Position numbers and translations under genes: made by a program. Below, one piece after another: positions 15,790-24,298 of a DNA stretch of 64,000 bases; the stretch's first letter is position 1, and every line of letters begins with the position of its first letter. This DNA comes from Rhizobium sp. WYCCWR10014. Lineage in GTDB: Bacteria; Pseudomonadota; Alphaproteobacteria; Rhizobiales; Rhizobiaceae. The stretch covers positions 210,265-274,264 of the forward strand of contig NZ_LXFU01000053.1 in NCBI RefSeq assembly GCF_001657485.1, read 5' to 3'. The notes beneath the pieces were generated by a model that had not been told where the DNA came from, did no database searches, and worked only from the letters and a program-made list of their open reading frames with translations.

Positions 15790-16736
15790 GACCCTTCACC
15801 TATGAACGTGCCCTGTCCGTCGAGGCCGCGGCCAAGGCGGCAGCCTCCAATCCCGAAACCAAGTTCATCGCCGGTGGCACCAATCTCCTCGACCTGATGA
15901 AACTTGAGATCGAGACGCCGGCGCACCTGATCGACGTCAACGGTCTCGGCCTCGACAAGATCGAACCCACGTCGGAGGGCGGGCTGCGCATCGGCGCCTT
16001 GGTCCGCAACACCGATCTTGCAGCTCATGAAACCGTTCGCCGCGACTACGGCCTGATCTCCAGGGCGCTTGTCGCGGGTGCCTCCGGGCAACTGCGCAAC
16101 AAGGCGACGACGGCCGGCAACCTCCTGCAGCGCACGCGCTGTCCCTATTTCTATGACCCGAACCAGCCGTGCAACAAGCGGCAGCCGGGCAGCGGCTGTT
16201 CCGCCATCGGCGGCTTCAGCCGCCAGCATGCCGTCGTCGGCACCAGCGAAGCTTGCATCGCCACTCATCCGAGTGACATGGCGATCGCGATGCGGGCGCT
16301 CGATGCTGTTGTGGAAACGGTCAAGGCCGACGGCAGTCGTCGCGCGATTGCGATCGCCGACTTTCATCGGTTGCCGGGCGACACGCCTGAGATCGAAACC
16401 GTTCTTGAGCGCGGCGAGTTCATCACCGCGGTCCTGCTGCCGCCCCCTGTCGGCGGCAAGCACATCTATCGCAAGGTGCGAGACCGCGCCTCCTATGCCT
16501 TCGCGCTCGTTTCGGTCGGAGCTGTGATCCAGCCGGATGGCACAGGACGGGTCGCCGTCGGCGGCATCGCCCATAAGCCATGGCGCATCGAGGCAGCCGA
16601 AGCCGAGCTGCCGAAAGGTGCGCGCGCGGTGGCGGGCGTCCTTCTTGCAGACGCCCGTCCGACCGAACAGAACCGTTTCAAGGTGCACCTGGTCGAGCGC
16701 ACGCTCGGCGCGGTCATCGCCGAAGCAAGGGGTTGA
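15786..16736 (+). CDS. paoB: Periplasmic aldehyde oxidoreductase, FAD subunit (PaoB/YagS)
   Basis: 316 residues, CO-dehydrogenase medium-subunit fold. FAD-binding motifs are KFIAGGTNLLDLMKLE (about 26-41) and AGASGQLRNKATTAGNLLQRTRC. An insertion carries extra cysteines, Cys119, Cys129, Cys138 and Cys157 (CPYF...CNKR.PGSGC...EAC), matching the additional 4Fe-4S site of the E. coli PaoB/4-hydroxybenzoyl-CoA-reductase type. There is no signal peptide of its own; it would travel with the PaoA Tat signal. Three bases separate it from paoC. Confidence 0.93.
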   Translation: MRPFTYERALSVEAAAKAAASNPETKFIAGGTNLLDLMKLEIETPAHLIDVNGLGLDKIEPTSEGGLRIGALVRNTDLAAHETVRRDYGLISRALVAGASGQLRNKATTAGNLLQRTRCPYFYDPNQPCNKRQPGSGCSAIGGFSRQHAVVGTSEACIATHPSDMAIAMRALDAVVETVKADGSRRAIAIADFHRLPGDTPEIETVLERGEFITAVLLPPPVGGKHIYRKVRDRASYAFALVSVGAVIQPDGTGRVAVGGIAHKPWRIEAAEAELPKGARAVAGVLLADARPTEQNRFKVHLVERTLGAVIAEARG

Positions 16737-16739
16737 GCC

Positions 16740-18938
16740 ATGCAGTTCGATACGCCAGCGACAACCAACCCGATCGACAATCTGAAGGTCGTCGGCCAAC
16801 CGATCCACCGCATCGACGGCCAGCTCAAGACGACCGGCCGGGCGATGTACGCCTATGAGTGGCACGATCCGAACATGCGCTACGCCTATGGTTATCCCGT
16901 CGGCGCGGCCATCGCCAAGGGCCGCATCACGTCCATGGACGTTTCCGCCGCCAAAAAGGCTCCGGGTGTGCTTGCCGTGGTGACGACGCTCGACATCGGC
17001 GAGCGGAAGAAGGGCAAGTTCAACACCGCCAAGCTTTTTGGCGGCGACGAGGTTCAGCACTATCACCAGGCAATCGCGGTCGTCGTTGCCGAGACCTTCG
17101 AGCAGGCACGCGCCGCAGCCTCCCTGGTCAAGGTTGACTATGCCGAAGAAAAGGGTGTGTTCGATCTCGCTCAGGCAAAGGATTCGGCCGTCAAGCCGGA
17201 TGAATCGCAGCAGCCCGATACCGCGGTCGGCGACTTCGAGGCTGCCTTCAGGTCAGCTCCCGTCACCGTTGACGCGTCTTACACGACGCCCGACCAGTCA
17301 CATGCGATGATGGAGCCGCACGCATCGATCGCAGCCTGGAACGGCGACGAGGTGACCGTCTGGACCTCCAGCCAGATGATCGACTGGTGGCGCTCCGACC
17401 TTGCAACGACGCTCGACATCGACAAGGAGAAGATCCATCTCATGTCGCCCTTCATCGGCGGCGGATTCGGTGGCAAGCTGTTCCTACGGGCGGATGCCGT
17501 GCTGGCCGTTGTCGGTGCGCGTGCGGTAAAACGGCCCGTCAAGGTCGCCTTGCCCCGCCCGTTTGTCATGAACAATACCACCCATCGGCCGGCGACGATC
17601 CAGCGTATCCGCATTGGAACCGAGCGCGACGGCAAGATCACCGCCATAGCGCACGAAAGCTGGTCCGGTGACCTTCCGGGCGGCGGACTGGAGACCGCCG
17701 TCAACCAGACGCGGCTCCTCTATGCGGGTGCGAACCGGATGACCGCGATGCGGCTGGCGACGCTTCATCTCCCGGAGGGCAATGCCATGCGCGCTCCGGG
17801 CGAAGCCCCCGGACTGATGGCGCTCGAAATCGCCATCGACGAGATTGCTGAAAAGGTTGGGATCGATCCTGTGCAGTTTCGGATCGTCAACGACACGCAG
17901 GTCGATCCGGAGAAGCCGCAGCGGCCTTTTTCCCAGCGCAATCTCGTCGGCTGCCTCACGCTCGGTGCGGAGCGGTTTGGCTGGGGTGAACGGGGAAGGC
18001 CGGGTTCCAGGCGTGAGGGCAACTGGCTGGTCGGCATGGGTGTTGCCGCTGCCTTCCGCAACAACCTCGTGCTTCCCTCCGGAGCCCGGGTAAAGCTCGA
18101 CCGGGAAGGGGTCGTGACTGTCGAAACCGACATGACCGACATCGGGACGGGCAGCTACACGATCATCGCCCAGACCGCCGCCGAGATGATGGGGGTAACG
18201 ATCGACAAGGTCGCCGTCCAACTCGGCGACTCGCGTTTTCCGGTTTCGGCGGGTTCGGGCGGTCAGTTCGGCGCCAACTCTTCTACGTCAGGCGTCTACG
18301 CAGCCTGTGTCAAACTGCGTGAGGCCATTGCCAAGAAGCTCGGCTTCAACTCCGAAGACGTCATCTTCGAGAATGGCGCGGTCCGCTCGGGCAATCGTTC
18401 GGTGCCTCTTGCCGAGGCTGCCGGTCCGGATGGTCTTGTCGGCGAAGATACCATCAAGTGGGGCGAGCTTACCGAGACACATCAGCAATCGACATTCGGC
18501 GCGCACTTCGTGGAAGTTGGCGTCGACATTGCCACGGGAGAAAGCCGCATTCGCAGGATGCTTGCAGTCTGCGCGGCAGGTCGGATCCTCAACCCGATTA
18601 CCGCCCGCAGCCAGGTCATCGGCGCGATGACGATGGGGGCGGGCGGCGCACTGTCCGAGGAATTGGCGGTCGACACCCGCCGCGGCTTCTTCGTCAACCA
18701 CGATCTCGCCAGCTACGAAGTGGCGGTGCATGCCGACATTCCGCACCAGGAGGTGATCTTCATGGACGAGACCGATCCGATGTCCTCGCCGATGAAAGCT
18801 AAGGGCGTTGGCGAGCTTGGCCTTTGCGGCGTCGCGGCAGCAATCGCCAACGCCGTCTACAACGCGACCGGCGTCAGGGTTCGGCACTATCCGCTGACGC
18901 TTGACAAGCTCATCGGCGGCTTGCCGGACGTGGCCTGA
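16740..18938 (+). CDS. paoC: Periplasmic aldehyde oxidoreductase, molybdopterin subunit (PaoC/YagR)
   Basis: 732 residues, essentially the length of E. coli PaoC. Molybdenum-cofactor contact motifs are visible: FIGGGFGGKLFLR, AMRAPGEAPGLMALE, GSGGQFGANSSTSGVYAA and, near the C-terminus, KGVGELGLCGVAAA. Its Glu falls at residue 692, the same number as the catalytic base of E. coli PaoC. The family oxidises aromatic and aliphatic aldehydes to acids, which detoxifies aldehydes in the periplasm. Its xdhC/paoD-like maturation gene follows directly. Confidence 0.94.
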   Translation: MQFDTPATTNPIDNLKVVGQPIHRIDGQLKTTGRAMYAYEWHDPNMRYAYGYPVGAAIAKGRITSMDVSAAKKAPGVLAVVTTLDIGERKKGKFNTAKLFGGDEVQHYHQAIAVVVAETFEQARAAASLVKVDYAEEKGVFDLAQAKDSAVKPDESQQPDTAVGDFEAAFRSAPVTVDASYTTPDQSHAMMEPHASIAAWNGDEVTVWTSSQMIDWWRSDLATTLDIDKEKIHLMSPFIGGGFGGKLFLRADAVLAVVGARAVKRPVKVALPRPFVMNNTTHRPATIQRIRIGTERDGKITAIAHESWSGDLPGGGLETAVNQTRLLYAGANRMTAMRLATLHLPEGNAMRAPGEAPGLMALEIAIDEIAEKVGIDPVQFRIVNDTQVDPEKPQRPFSQRNLVGCLTLGAERFGWGERGRPGSRREGNWLVGMGVAAAFRNNLVLPSGARVKLDREGVVTVETDMTDIGTGSYTIIAQTAAEMMGVTIDKVAVQLGDSRFPVSAGSGGQFGANSSTSGVYAACVKLREAIAKKLGFNSEDVIFENGAVRSGNRSVPLAEAAGPDGLVGEDTIKWGELTETHQQSTFGAHFVEVGVDIATGESRIRRMLAVCAAGRILNPITARSQVIGAMTMGAGGALSEELAVDTRRGFFVNHDLASYEVAVHADIPHQEVIFMDETDPMSSPMKAKGVGELGLCGVAAAIANAVYNATGVRVRHYPLTLDKLIGGLPDVA

Positions 18939-18993
18939 TTACTTGGGCGGCGGTCTCGAGAGTGGACCGCCGTTAATTGCTGTAGGATTTCCG

Positions 18994-19923
18994 ATGGATC
19001 AGACACTTGCACCCATCACGGCGCCAATTCCCGTTAGGGCCTCGTCCACCGACGATCCGGCGGAACTGCTAGGCTTCGCAAAAGACGCCCATCGTCTTGG
19101 CGCGGTGGCGCTCGCAACCCTCGTCGACATCCGAGGCGGGGCTGCGCGTGCGCTCGGCGCCCATGTGGTGGTTGCCGCGGACGGGCAATTCTGCGGCTAT
19201 GTCTCCGGCGGATGCGTCGAAGCCGCCGTCGCTTCCGAAGCGCTTCTGGCAATGGCGGAAGGACGGGACCGCACGGTCAAGTTCGGCGACGGCTCTCCCT
19301 TCTTCGACATTGTCCTTCCCTGCGGCGGCGGGATCACCGTCGCAATCCATGTCCTAAACGATGTCGGGACTTTGCAGCATGTTCTCGATCGTCTCGAACG
19401 AAGGCAGGCAGCCGGACTTGCCTATTCGCCAGAAGGTCAGACGCTCGAAGCGGTAGACCCACCGCCCCGGGCATGCTGGCACGAGCGAGATTTCCTGAGC
19501 GTATACCGTCCCCGCACCCGCGTCGTCCTTTCCGGGCAGACGATCGAAGCGCAGGCCGTCGCACGACTGGCCGAGGCTTCGGGCTATGACGTGATCGTCA
19601 GAGGCGAGGGCGAGGGGGGCAGGGTTGCAGCCGACATCATCGACCTCTTCACGGCCGTCGTGCTCCTGCATCATGACCTCGACGTCGAAGCCGCCATTCT
19701 CGAGACCGCGCTTCACTCATCCGCCTTTTATATCGGCGCGCTCGGCAGCACCCGGACGCATCGTCGACGGGTCGAGCGGCTGACAGCCATGGGTTTCAGA
19801 CGCGACGACATCGGTCGTATCAAGGCGCCCATCGGGATGTTCGGCCCGACGCGGGATGCAACCTCGCTCGCCCTGTCGGTTCTGGCTGATGTCGCAGCGG
19901 CAAGACTGGTGGCTTATGCGTAA
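18994..19923 (+). CDS. paoD: XdhC/CoxI-family molybdoenzyme maturation protein (PaoD-like)
   Basis: 309 residues from ATG 18994, with TAGGA upstream. The N-terminal XdhC_CoxI domain (LATLVDIRGGAARALGAHVVVAADGQFCGYVSGGCVEAAVA, with the conserved Ser-Gly-Gly-Cys) is followed by a Rossmann-like XdhC_C domain (about 160-300, FYIGALGSTRTHRRR). Proteins of this type bind the molybdenum cofactor, help its sulfuration or cytosine-dinucleotide form, and insert it into the apoenzyme. It lies 55 bases after paoC and overlaps the next nucleotidyltransferase by 8 bases, so the five genes form one unit. Confidence 0.9.
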   Translation: MDQTLAPITAPIPVRASSTDDPAELLGFAKDAHRLGAVALATLVDIRGGAARALGAHVVVAADGQFCGYVSGGCVEAAVASEALLAMAEGRDRTVKFGDGSPFFDIVLPCGGGITVAIHVLNDVGTLQHVLDRLERRQAAGLAYSPEGQTLEAVDPPPRACWHERDFLSVYRPRTRVVLSGQTIEAQAVARLAEASGYDVIVRGEGEGGRVAADIIDLFTAVVLLHHDLDVEAAILETALHSSAFYIGALGSTRTHRRRVERLTAMGFRRDDIGRIKAPIGMFGPTRDATSLALSVLADVAAARLVAYA

Positions 19924-20527
19924 GGCGTCAGTCGCGATCGTCATTCTCGCTGCCGGCAAGGCAAGCCGGATGGGTGAAGGCGGGAAACACAAGCTGCTGG
20001 CCGAGTTCGACGGCGTGCCGCTCGTGCGGCGGTCGGCATTGACCGCGCTCGGTGCGGATGCAGCGTCCGTTATTGTCGTCACGGGCCATCGCAGGAGCGA
20101 GATCGCGGCCGCGCTCGATGGGCTCGCTCTGACTTTCATCGATAATCCCGATTACCCCAGCGGCATGGCGAGTTCCCTCATCGCAGGATTCTCATCGAGG
20201 GACGCTGACCGCGCCGAAGGCATTCTCGTCATGCTCGCCGATATGCCCGGCATTTCCACGACGCATCTCGATGCCCTGATTTCCGCCTTTCGCAACGCCG
20301 GCGGCGAGGCCATCGTGCGCGCCGTCTCACGCGGCAAGCCAGGCAATCCCGTCATCCTGCCACGTTCTCTCAATCAGGCAGTCCTCCGGCTTGAAGGCGA
20401 TGTCGGCGCGCGCGATATCATCGCAACGTCAGGCCTGCCTGTGCTCGATGTCGATGTTGGCGACGCGGCCCTGCTCGACGTCGACACGCCGGACGAGGTT
20501 TTGGCGGCCGGGGGTGCGTTGAACTGA
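19916..20527 (+). CDS. mocA: MocA-like molybdenum cofactor cytidylyltransferase
   Basis: 203 residues, MobA-like NTP transferase fold. The nucleotide-binding motif is VILAAGKASRMGEGGKHKLL (residues 9-28). MLADMPGIS carries the metal-binding Asp, and GKPGNPVILPRS follows. E. coli PaoABC requires the molybdopterin-cytosine-dinucleotide cofactor made by MocA. Its position directly after paoABCD supports that role here, rather than GTP-dependent MobA function. It starts inside paoD, so it is translationally coupled. Confidence 0.85.
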   Translation: MRKASVAIVILAAGKASRMGEGGKHKLLAEFDGVPLVRRSALTALGADAASVIVVTGHRRSEIAAALDGLALTFIDNPDYPSGMASSLIAGFSSRDADRAEGILVMLADMPGISTTHLDALISAFRNAGGEAIVRAVSRGKPGNPVILPRSLNQAVLRLEGDVGARDIIATSGLPVLDVDVGDAALLDVDTPDEVLAAGGALN

Positions 20528-20583
20528 CCCCAGGAATACAGTGAGATGAGGATGATTTGATCAAACGGTTCGAGCTCCGTTCT

Positions 20584-20616
20584 CCGCGGCTTTGAATTGG
20601 CCACTCTCAGCCGCGG
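20584..20616. repeat. Inverted repeat between convergent mocA and epoxide hydrolase genes
   Basis: Perfect 8-bp arms CCGCGGCT (20584-20591) and AGCCGCGG (20609-20616) around a 17-base loop, in the 121-base gap between two convergent genes. A bidirectional transcription-end hairpin is plausible, but no T-run follows on either strand. Confidence 0.4.
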
Positions 20617-20648
20617 ATATGCCAAGCCGTCATTTTGCCGCCGATGGA

Positions 20649-21986
20649 TCAACGCACCGACCTGAATGCCTCTCGCAGTTCCTCAGCGAAAAGCTTGGGC
20701 TGCTCCCAGGCGGCGAAGTGACCGCCCATATCGACACGGTGGTAATAATGCAGCGTGGGATAGGCCTGCTTGCTCCAACTCTCCGGCGCCTGGTAGATCT
20801 CCTTCGGGAATACGCTGATTGCCACCGGGATCTTAATCTCTTTGGTCTTCTGGGCGTCTGAGCTGAAGTTGTTGTTGTTGTTTTCCCAATAGAACCGCGA
20901 CGAGGATGCGCCAGTGTTGGTCAGCCAGTACAATGTGATGTCGTTCAGCATTTCGTCCTTGGAAAAAACGCGTTCAGGAATGCCCTCGCTGTCGCTCCAC
21001 TGCGCAAATTTTTCGTAGATCCATGCAGCCAGGCCCGACGGCGAGTCGGAAAGCGAATAGCCGATCGTCTGCGGACGCGTCACCATCACGGCACCGTAGG
21101 CGGCATTGCGGCCGAAGAAGGTGCTCAGGGATTCATAGGCATCCCGCTCGGGCGCCGATAGTCCCGCAGGAGCCGGATCTCCACTGTTGATCGCCTTGGT
21201 GAGATTGCCCGGAACGGTCGCCGGCATGTTGAGATGGATACCAAGCAAGCCCTTCGGTGCCTGGCGCGCCAGCGCGTCGGAGATAACGGAACCATGGTCG
21301 CCGCCCTGGGAAACATAGTGCGCGTAGCCGAGCCGCTTCATCAGGATGTCCCATGCCCGCGCAACTCGGTCAGGCCCCCAGCCAAGCTCCGTCGGCTTAC
21401 CCGAAAAGCCGTAGCCGGGGATCGAAGGGATGACCACGTCAAATGCATCCTCCGCCTTACCGCCATAAGCAGTCGGATCTGTAAGAGGGCCGATCGCCTT
21501 GATGAACTCGAAGGTCGAACCCGGCCAACCATGGGTCAGAATGACCGGAAGGGCGTTGGGATGACGGGAGCGCACATGGATGAACTGGATATCGACCCCG
21601 TCGATCGTCGTGATGAATTCCGGAAGTGCATTGAGCTCGGCCTCGGCCTTGCGCCAGTCGTAATCAGTGCCCCAGTAACGGACCAGATCCTGGACACGCG
21701 AAAGCTGAATGCCTTGCGAGGCGTCGCTCACGGTCTCCTTGTCTGGCCAACGCGTTTCGGCAATGCGCTTGCGCAGGTCGTCAAGCTGTGACTGCGGAAC
21801 GTGGATCTGGAACGGGCGGATGGTTTCGTCGGCCCCGATCGGCGTCGCCGGCCCGTCCGATGTGACATCGGCGGCACGCGCTGGCACAAGGTAACCGGCT
21901 GGGAACAGCAACATCGGTCCAACCGCCATCACCATTGCTCCGCGGGCGAGCCGGCGCCAGGCGAGAATATTGTCAAACTTCTTCAT
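20649..21986 (-). CDS. Epoxide hydrolase (alpha/beta hydrolase), with signal peptide
   Basis: 445 residues from ATG 21986, chosen because GGAG lies 7 bases upstream. The N-terminus has a long signal-like stretch (RRLARGAMVMAVGPMLLFPAGYLVPARAA, cleavage near residue 41). The epoxide-hydrolase N-terminal domain then begins (IRPFQIHVPQSQLDDLRKRIAETRWPD), followed by the alpha/beta-hydrolase core: oxyanion motif HGWPGSTFEF, nucleophile Asp in QGGDHGSVI and catalytic His in MGGHFAAWEQP. It should open epoxides to diols in the periplasm. Most bacterial members are cytosolic, so export is notable. It is a single gene facing the TetR/MFS locus. Confidence 0.87.
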   Translation of the reverse strand: MKKFDNILAWRRLARGAMVMAVGPMLLFPAGYLVPARAADVTSDGPATPIGADETIRPFQIHVPQSQLDDLRKRIAETRWPDKETVSDASQGIQLSRVQDLVRYWGTDYDWRKAEAELNALPEFITTIDGVDIQFIHVRSRHPNALPVILTHGWPGSTFEFIKAIGPLTDPTAYGGKAEDAFDVVIPSIPGYGFSGKPTELGWGPDRVARAWDILMKRLGYAHYVSQGGDHGSVISDALARQAPKGLLGIHLNMPATVPGNLTKAINSGDPAPAGLSAPERDAYESLSTFFGRNAAYGAVMVTRPQTIGYSLSDSPSGLAAWIYEKFAQWSDSEGIPERVFSKDEMLNDITLYWLTNTGASSSRFYWENNNNNFSSDAQKTKEIKIPVAISVFPKEIYQAPESWSKQAYPTLHYYHRVDMGGHFAAWEQPKLFAEELREAFRSVR

Positions 21987-22177
21987 GAGGCACTCCATGT
22001 TGTTGTCGCCCAGGGCGACATTTCGTGACGGAGTGATGACTGACGGGTCTGCGTATCTGGCATGTTTCAATAAATGCCAAAAACGTATCAGAGTGTGGAG
22101 TGGTGGCTACACAGCGCCGGGAACGCGATCGTCAGGGAACGACTTGGACCTACGGCGCCTGAATAGGAATCAAACAC

Positions 22178-22768
22178 CTATTCCTGCCTGCGCAGGCTCC
22201 CCAGCATAGCCTTGAATCCCGCGACCGCCCGCTTCGAAACCGCCTCCGGATTCTCCGCATTGGCGATCCAAAGCGCCATATGGCTGCTGGCGCCATTGAT
22301 GAGGCGAGCGGCGGTTTCAGTGTCGATGTCGATGATCTCGCCATCGGCCTTGAGACGGTCGAGGCTACGGGAGAGGGCGGCGATACAGCCGGGGGTGTTC
22401 TGCCATTGCGAGATATCGCCGAGTACAGCCGGGCCATCGCGAAACATGATACGCTGGATTTCGGGCTCAAGCGCCATTTCAATATAAGCGGAGCACTCGT
22501 CGACAAAGCCCTGCCAGCGCGTCGGAGCGGCGGCCGAAACTTCGTTCAGCCGTTCAGTCATCTCCGCGTCGATTTCCATGATGACGGCCTGGAGCAGGCC
22601 CCTCTTGTCGCCGAAGTGGTGATAGAGGGCGCCGCGCGTCAGTCCCGCTTCGGCGGTGAAATCGTCCATCGACGCTTCCGCGTAGCCGATCGTGCCAAAG
22701 GCGCGCCGCCCGGCTGCGATAAGTTTGCCGCGGGTCTCTGCGATCATCTCCTGGCGCGGTTTGCGCAT
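22178..22768 (-). CDS. TetR-family repressor
   Basis: 196 residues. The N-terminal HTH (about 10-57: TRGKLIAAGRRAFGTIGYAEASMDDFTAEAGLTRGALYHHFGDKRGLLQAV) is typical of TetR/AcrR. The C-terminal ligand domain has VDECSAYIEMALEPEIQRIMFRDGPAVLG. It is divergent from an MFS transporter, with three ATACG-N3-CGTAT dyads in the 118-base gap. It therefore most likely represses itself and the transporter and is released by an exported or related compound. Confidence 0.93.
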   Translation of the reverse strand: MRKPRQEMIAETRGKLIAAGRRAFGTIGYAEASMDDFTAEAGLTRGALYHHFGDKRGLLQAVIMEIDAEMTERLNEVSAAAPTRWQGFVDECSAYIEMALEPEIQRIMFRDGPAVLGDISQWQNTPGCIAALSRSLDRLKADGEIIDIDTETAARLINGASSHMALWIANAENPEAVSKRAVAGFKAMLGSLRRQE

Positions 22769-22783
22769 GGCTTCTCCATTGGC

Positions 22784-22850
22784 ATACGCCGCGTATCTTT
22801 TTCATTGACATACGGGACGTATGCATTATCTAAACACATACGCTCCGTAT
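22784..22850. promoter_or_regulatory. Three TetR operator dyads
   Basis: ATACG-CCG-CGTAT (22784-22796), ATACG-GGA-CGTAT (22810-22822, extended by C..G to 6-bp arms) and ATACG-CTC-CGTAT (22838-22850). All three have perfect 5-bp arms and 3-base centres. Centres are 26 and 28 bases apart, so the sites lie on about the same helix face. They fill the gap between tetR and the MFS gene. Confidence 0.85.
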
Positions 22851-22886
22851 ATAAGTGTTCTATCCGATAGTTGGAAGGATCGTCGC

Positions 22887-24113
22887 ATGTCAAATCCGTA
22901 TAGACAAATATTCGCGGCACCTGGGGCCAAGGGCTTCTCCGCAGCCGGCTTCTTCGCTCGGCTTCCCATCGCCATGGCGCCGATCGGCATCGTTGCCATG
23001 CTTTCCCAGGCACATGGCGAATATTGGCTGGCAGGCGCCGTGTCGGCGACCTATGCGCTCACCAATGCGGTGATCTCGCCGCAGATTTCGCGAGCGGTCG
23101 ACCGGCTGGGACAGACGGCAGTGGTCGTTCCCACAACCATCGTGTCAGTGCTGGCGTTCATCGCACTGATCGTTGCGACCAACCAGAACTGGCCGGTGTG
23201 GACGCTGTTTGCCTCGGCCTTCCTCGCGGCGGCCATGCCAAGCATCCCGGCGCTGATGCGGGCGCGCTGGACGGAACTCTTTCGCAACCAGCCCGAGCTC
23301 AACACGGCCTTCGCGTTCGAAAGTGCCGCGGACGAACTGGTCTATATCGCCGGCGCCTCGCTGTCGGTCGGGCTCGCCGTGTCACTTTTCCCGGAAGCCG
23401 GCATGATCGTGAGCACAGCCTTTCTAGTGCTCGGGACGGCCGCCTTCATCGTGCAGCGCAGCACCGAGCCGAAGGTGCGGCATGTCGCCGGCGCGGCTTC
23501 GGTTGGCTCCGCGATCCGCCAGCGTCCGGTGCAGATCATCACACTCGCGCTGATCTTCGTCGGCGCGATCTTCGCAACGGCGGAAGTGAGTGTTGTCGCC
23601 ATCACCAAGGAGCTTGGCCAGCCGAATGCGGCAAGCCTGGTCATCGGCGTCTATGCCCTCGGTTCCTTCCTATTGGGTTTGACCCTCGGCGCGCTCAATC
23701 TGCGCATCCCCTTGCACCGCCAGCTGTTGATCGCTGTTGCGATCCTCGCACTGACCTCGCTGCCGCTGCTCATCGCCGGCAGCTCGGTAACCCTGCTTGC
23801 TATCGCCGTCTTCGTCAGCGGCATCGCGATTTCGCCGACCTTTATAACGGCCTTTGGGTTGATTGAGCGTCGCGTGCCGGAATCGGTGCTGACTGAAGGC
23901 GTCACCTGGGTGATGACAGGCATCGGCATCGGTATGGCGCTCGGCGCTTTCGTCTCGGGCTGGGTGGTCGACAGCTACGGTCCCCAGAGTGGATTCTGGG
24001 TGTCTGCGGCGGCCGGGGCCGCGACCGTCATTATCATTGCCCTCGGTCAACGTACCCTCTCGGGCGAGTGCACCGGCGGGGAAGATTGCGCGATGCTGGA
24101 ACCGGCGCAGTAG
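22887..24113 (+). CDS. MFS transporter
   Basis: 408 residues from ATG 22887, with GGAAGGA 7 bases upstream. About twelve hydrophobic segments in two six-helix halves; the cytosolic loop between them is near RSTEPKVRHVAGAASVGSAIRQRP (about 200-225). The N-terminal half contains SPQISRAVDRLGQ, the loop 2-3 position of the MFS motif. It probably exports a drug-like or toxic compound. It is controlled by the divergent TetR regulator through three operators. The substrate is unknown. Confidence 0.87.
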   Translation: MSNPYRQIFAAPGAKGFSAAGFFARLPIAMAPIGIVAMLSQAHGEYWLAGAVSATYALTNAVISPQISRAVDRLGQTAVVVPTTIVSVLAFIALIVATNQNWPVWTLFASAFLAAAMPSIPALMRARWTELFRNQPELNTAFAFESAADELVYIAGASLSVGLAVSLFPEAGMIVSTAFLVLGTAAFIVQRSTEPKVRHVAGAASVGSAIRQRPVQIITLALIFVGAIFATAEVSVVAITKELGQPNAASLVIGVYALGSFLLGLTLGALNLRIPLHRQLLIAVAILALTSLPLLIAGSSVTLLAIAVFVSGIAISPTFITAFGLIERRVPESVLTEGVTWVMTGIGIGMALGAFVSGWVVDSYGPQSGFWVSAAAGAATVIIIALGQRTLSGECTGGEDCAMLEPAQ

Positions 24114-24298
24114 GAAATAAAAGGAAGGGGCAGGTCAGGGTCGGTTTGCTGAACGCAGTGGAGCGCAACCGCCATGATGTATGCGTTTGCTAGCTCCAGC
24201 GCATGTCGCGCGCCGGAGCTGTCATGCACCGGCGCACCGACGTCCTACCCGCAGGTCTCCAATTCAATTTCCATCAACGCGGGACTAAGATCGTCATG

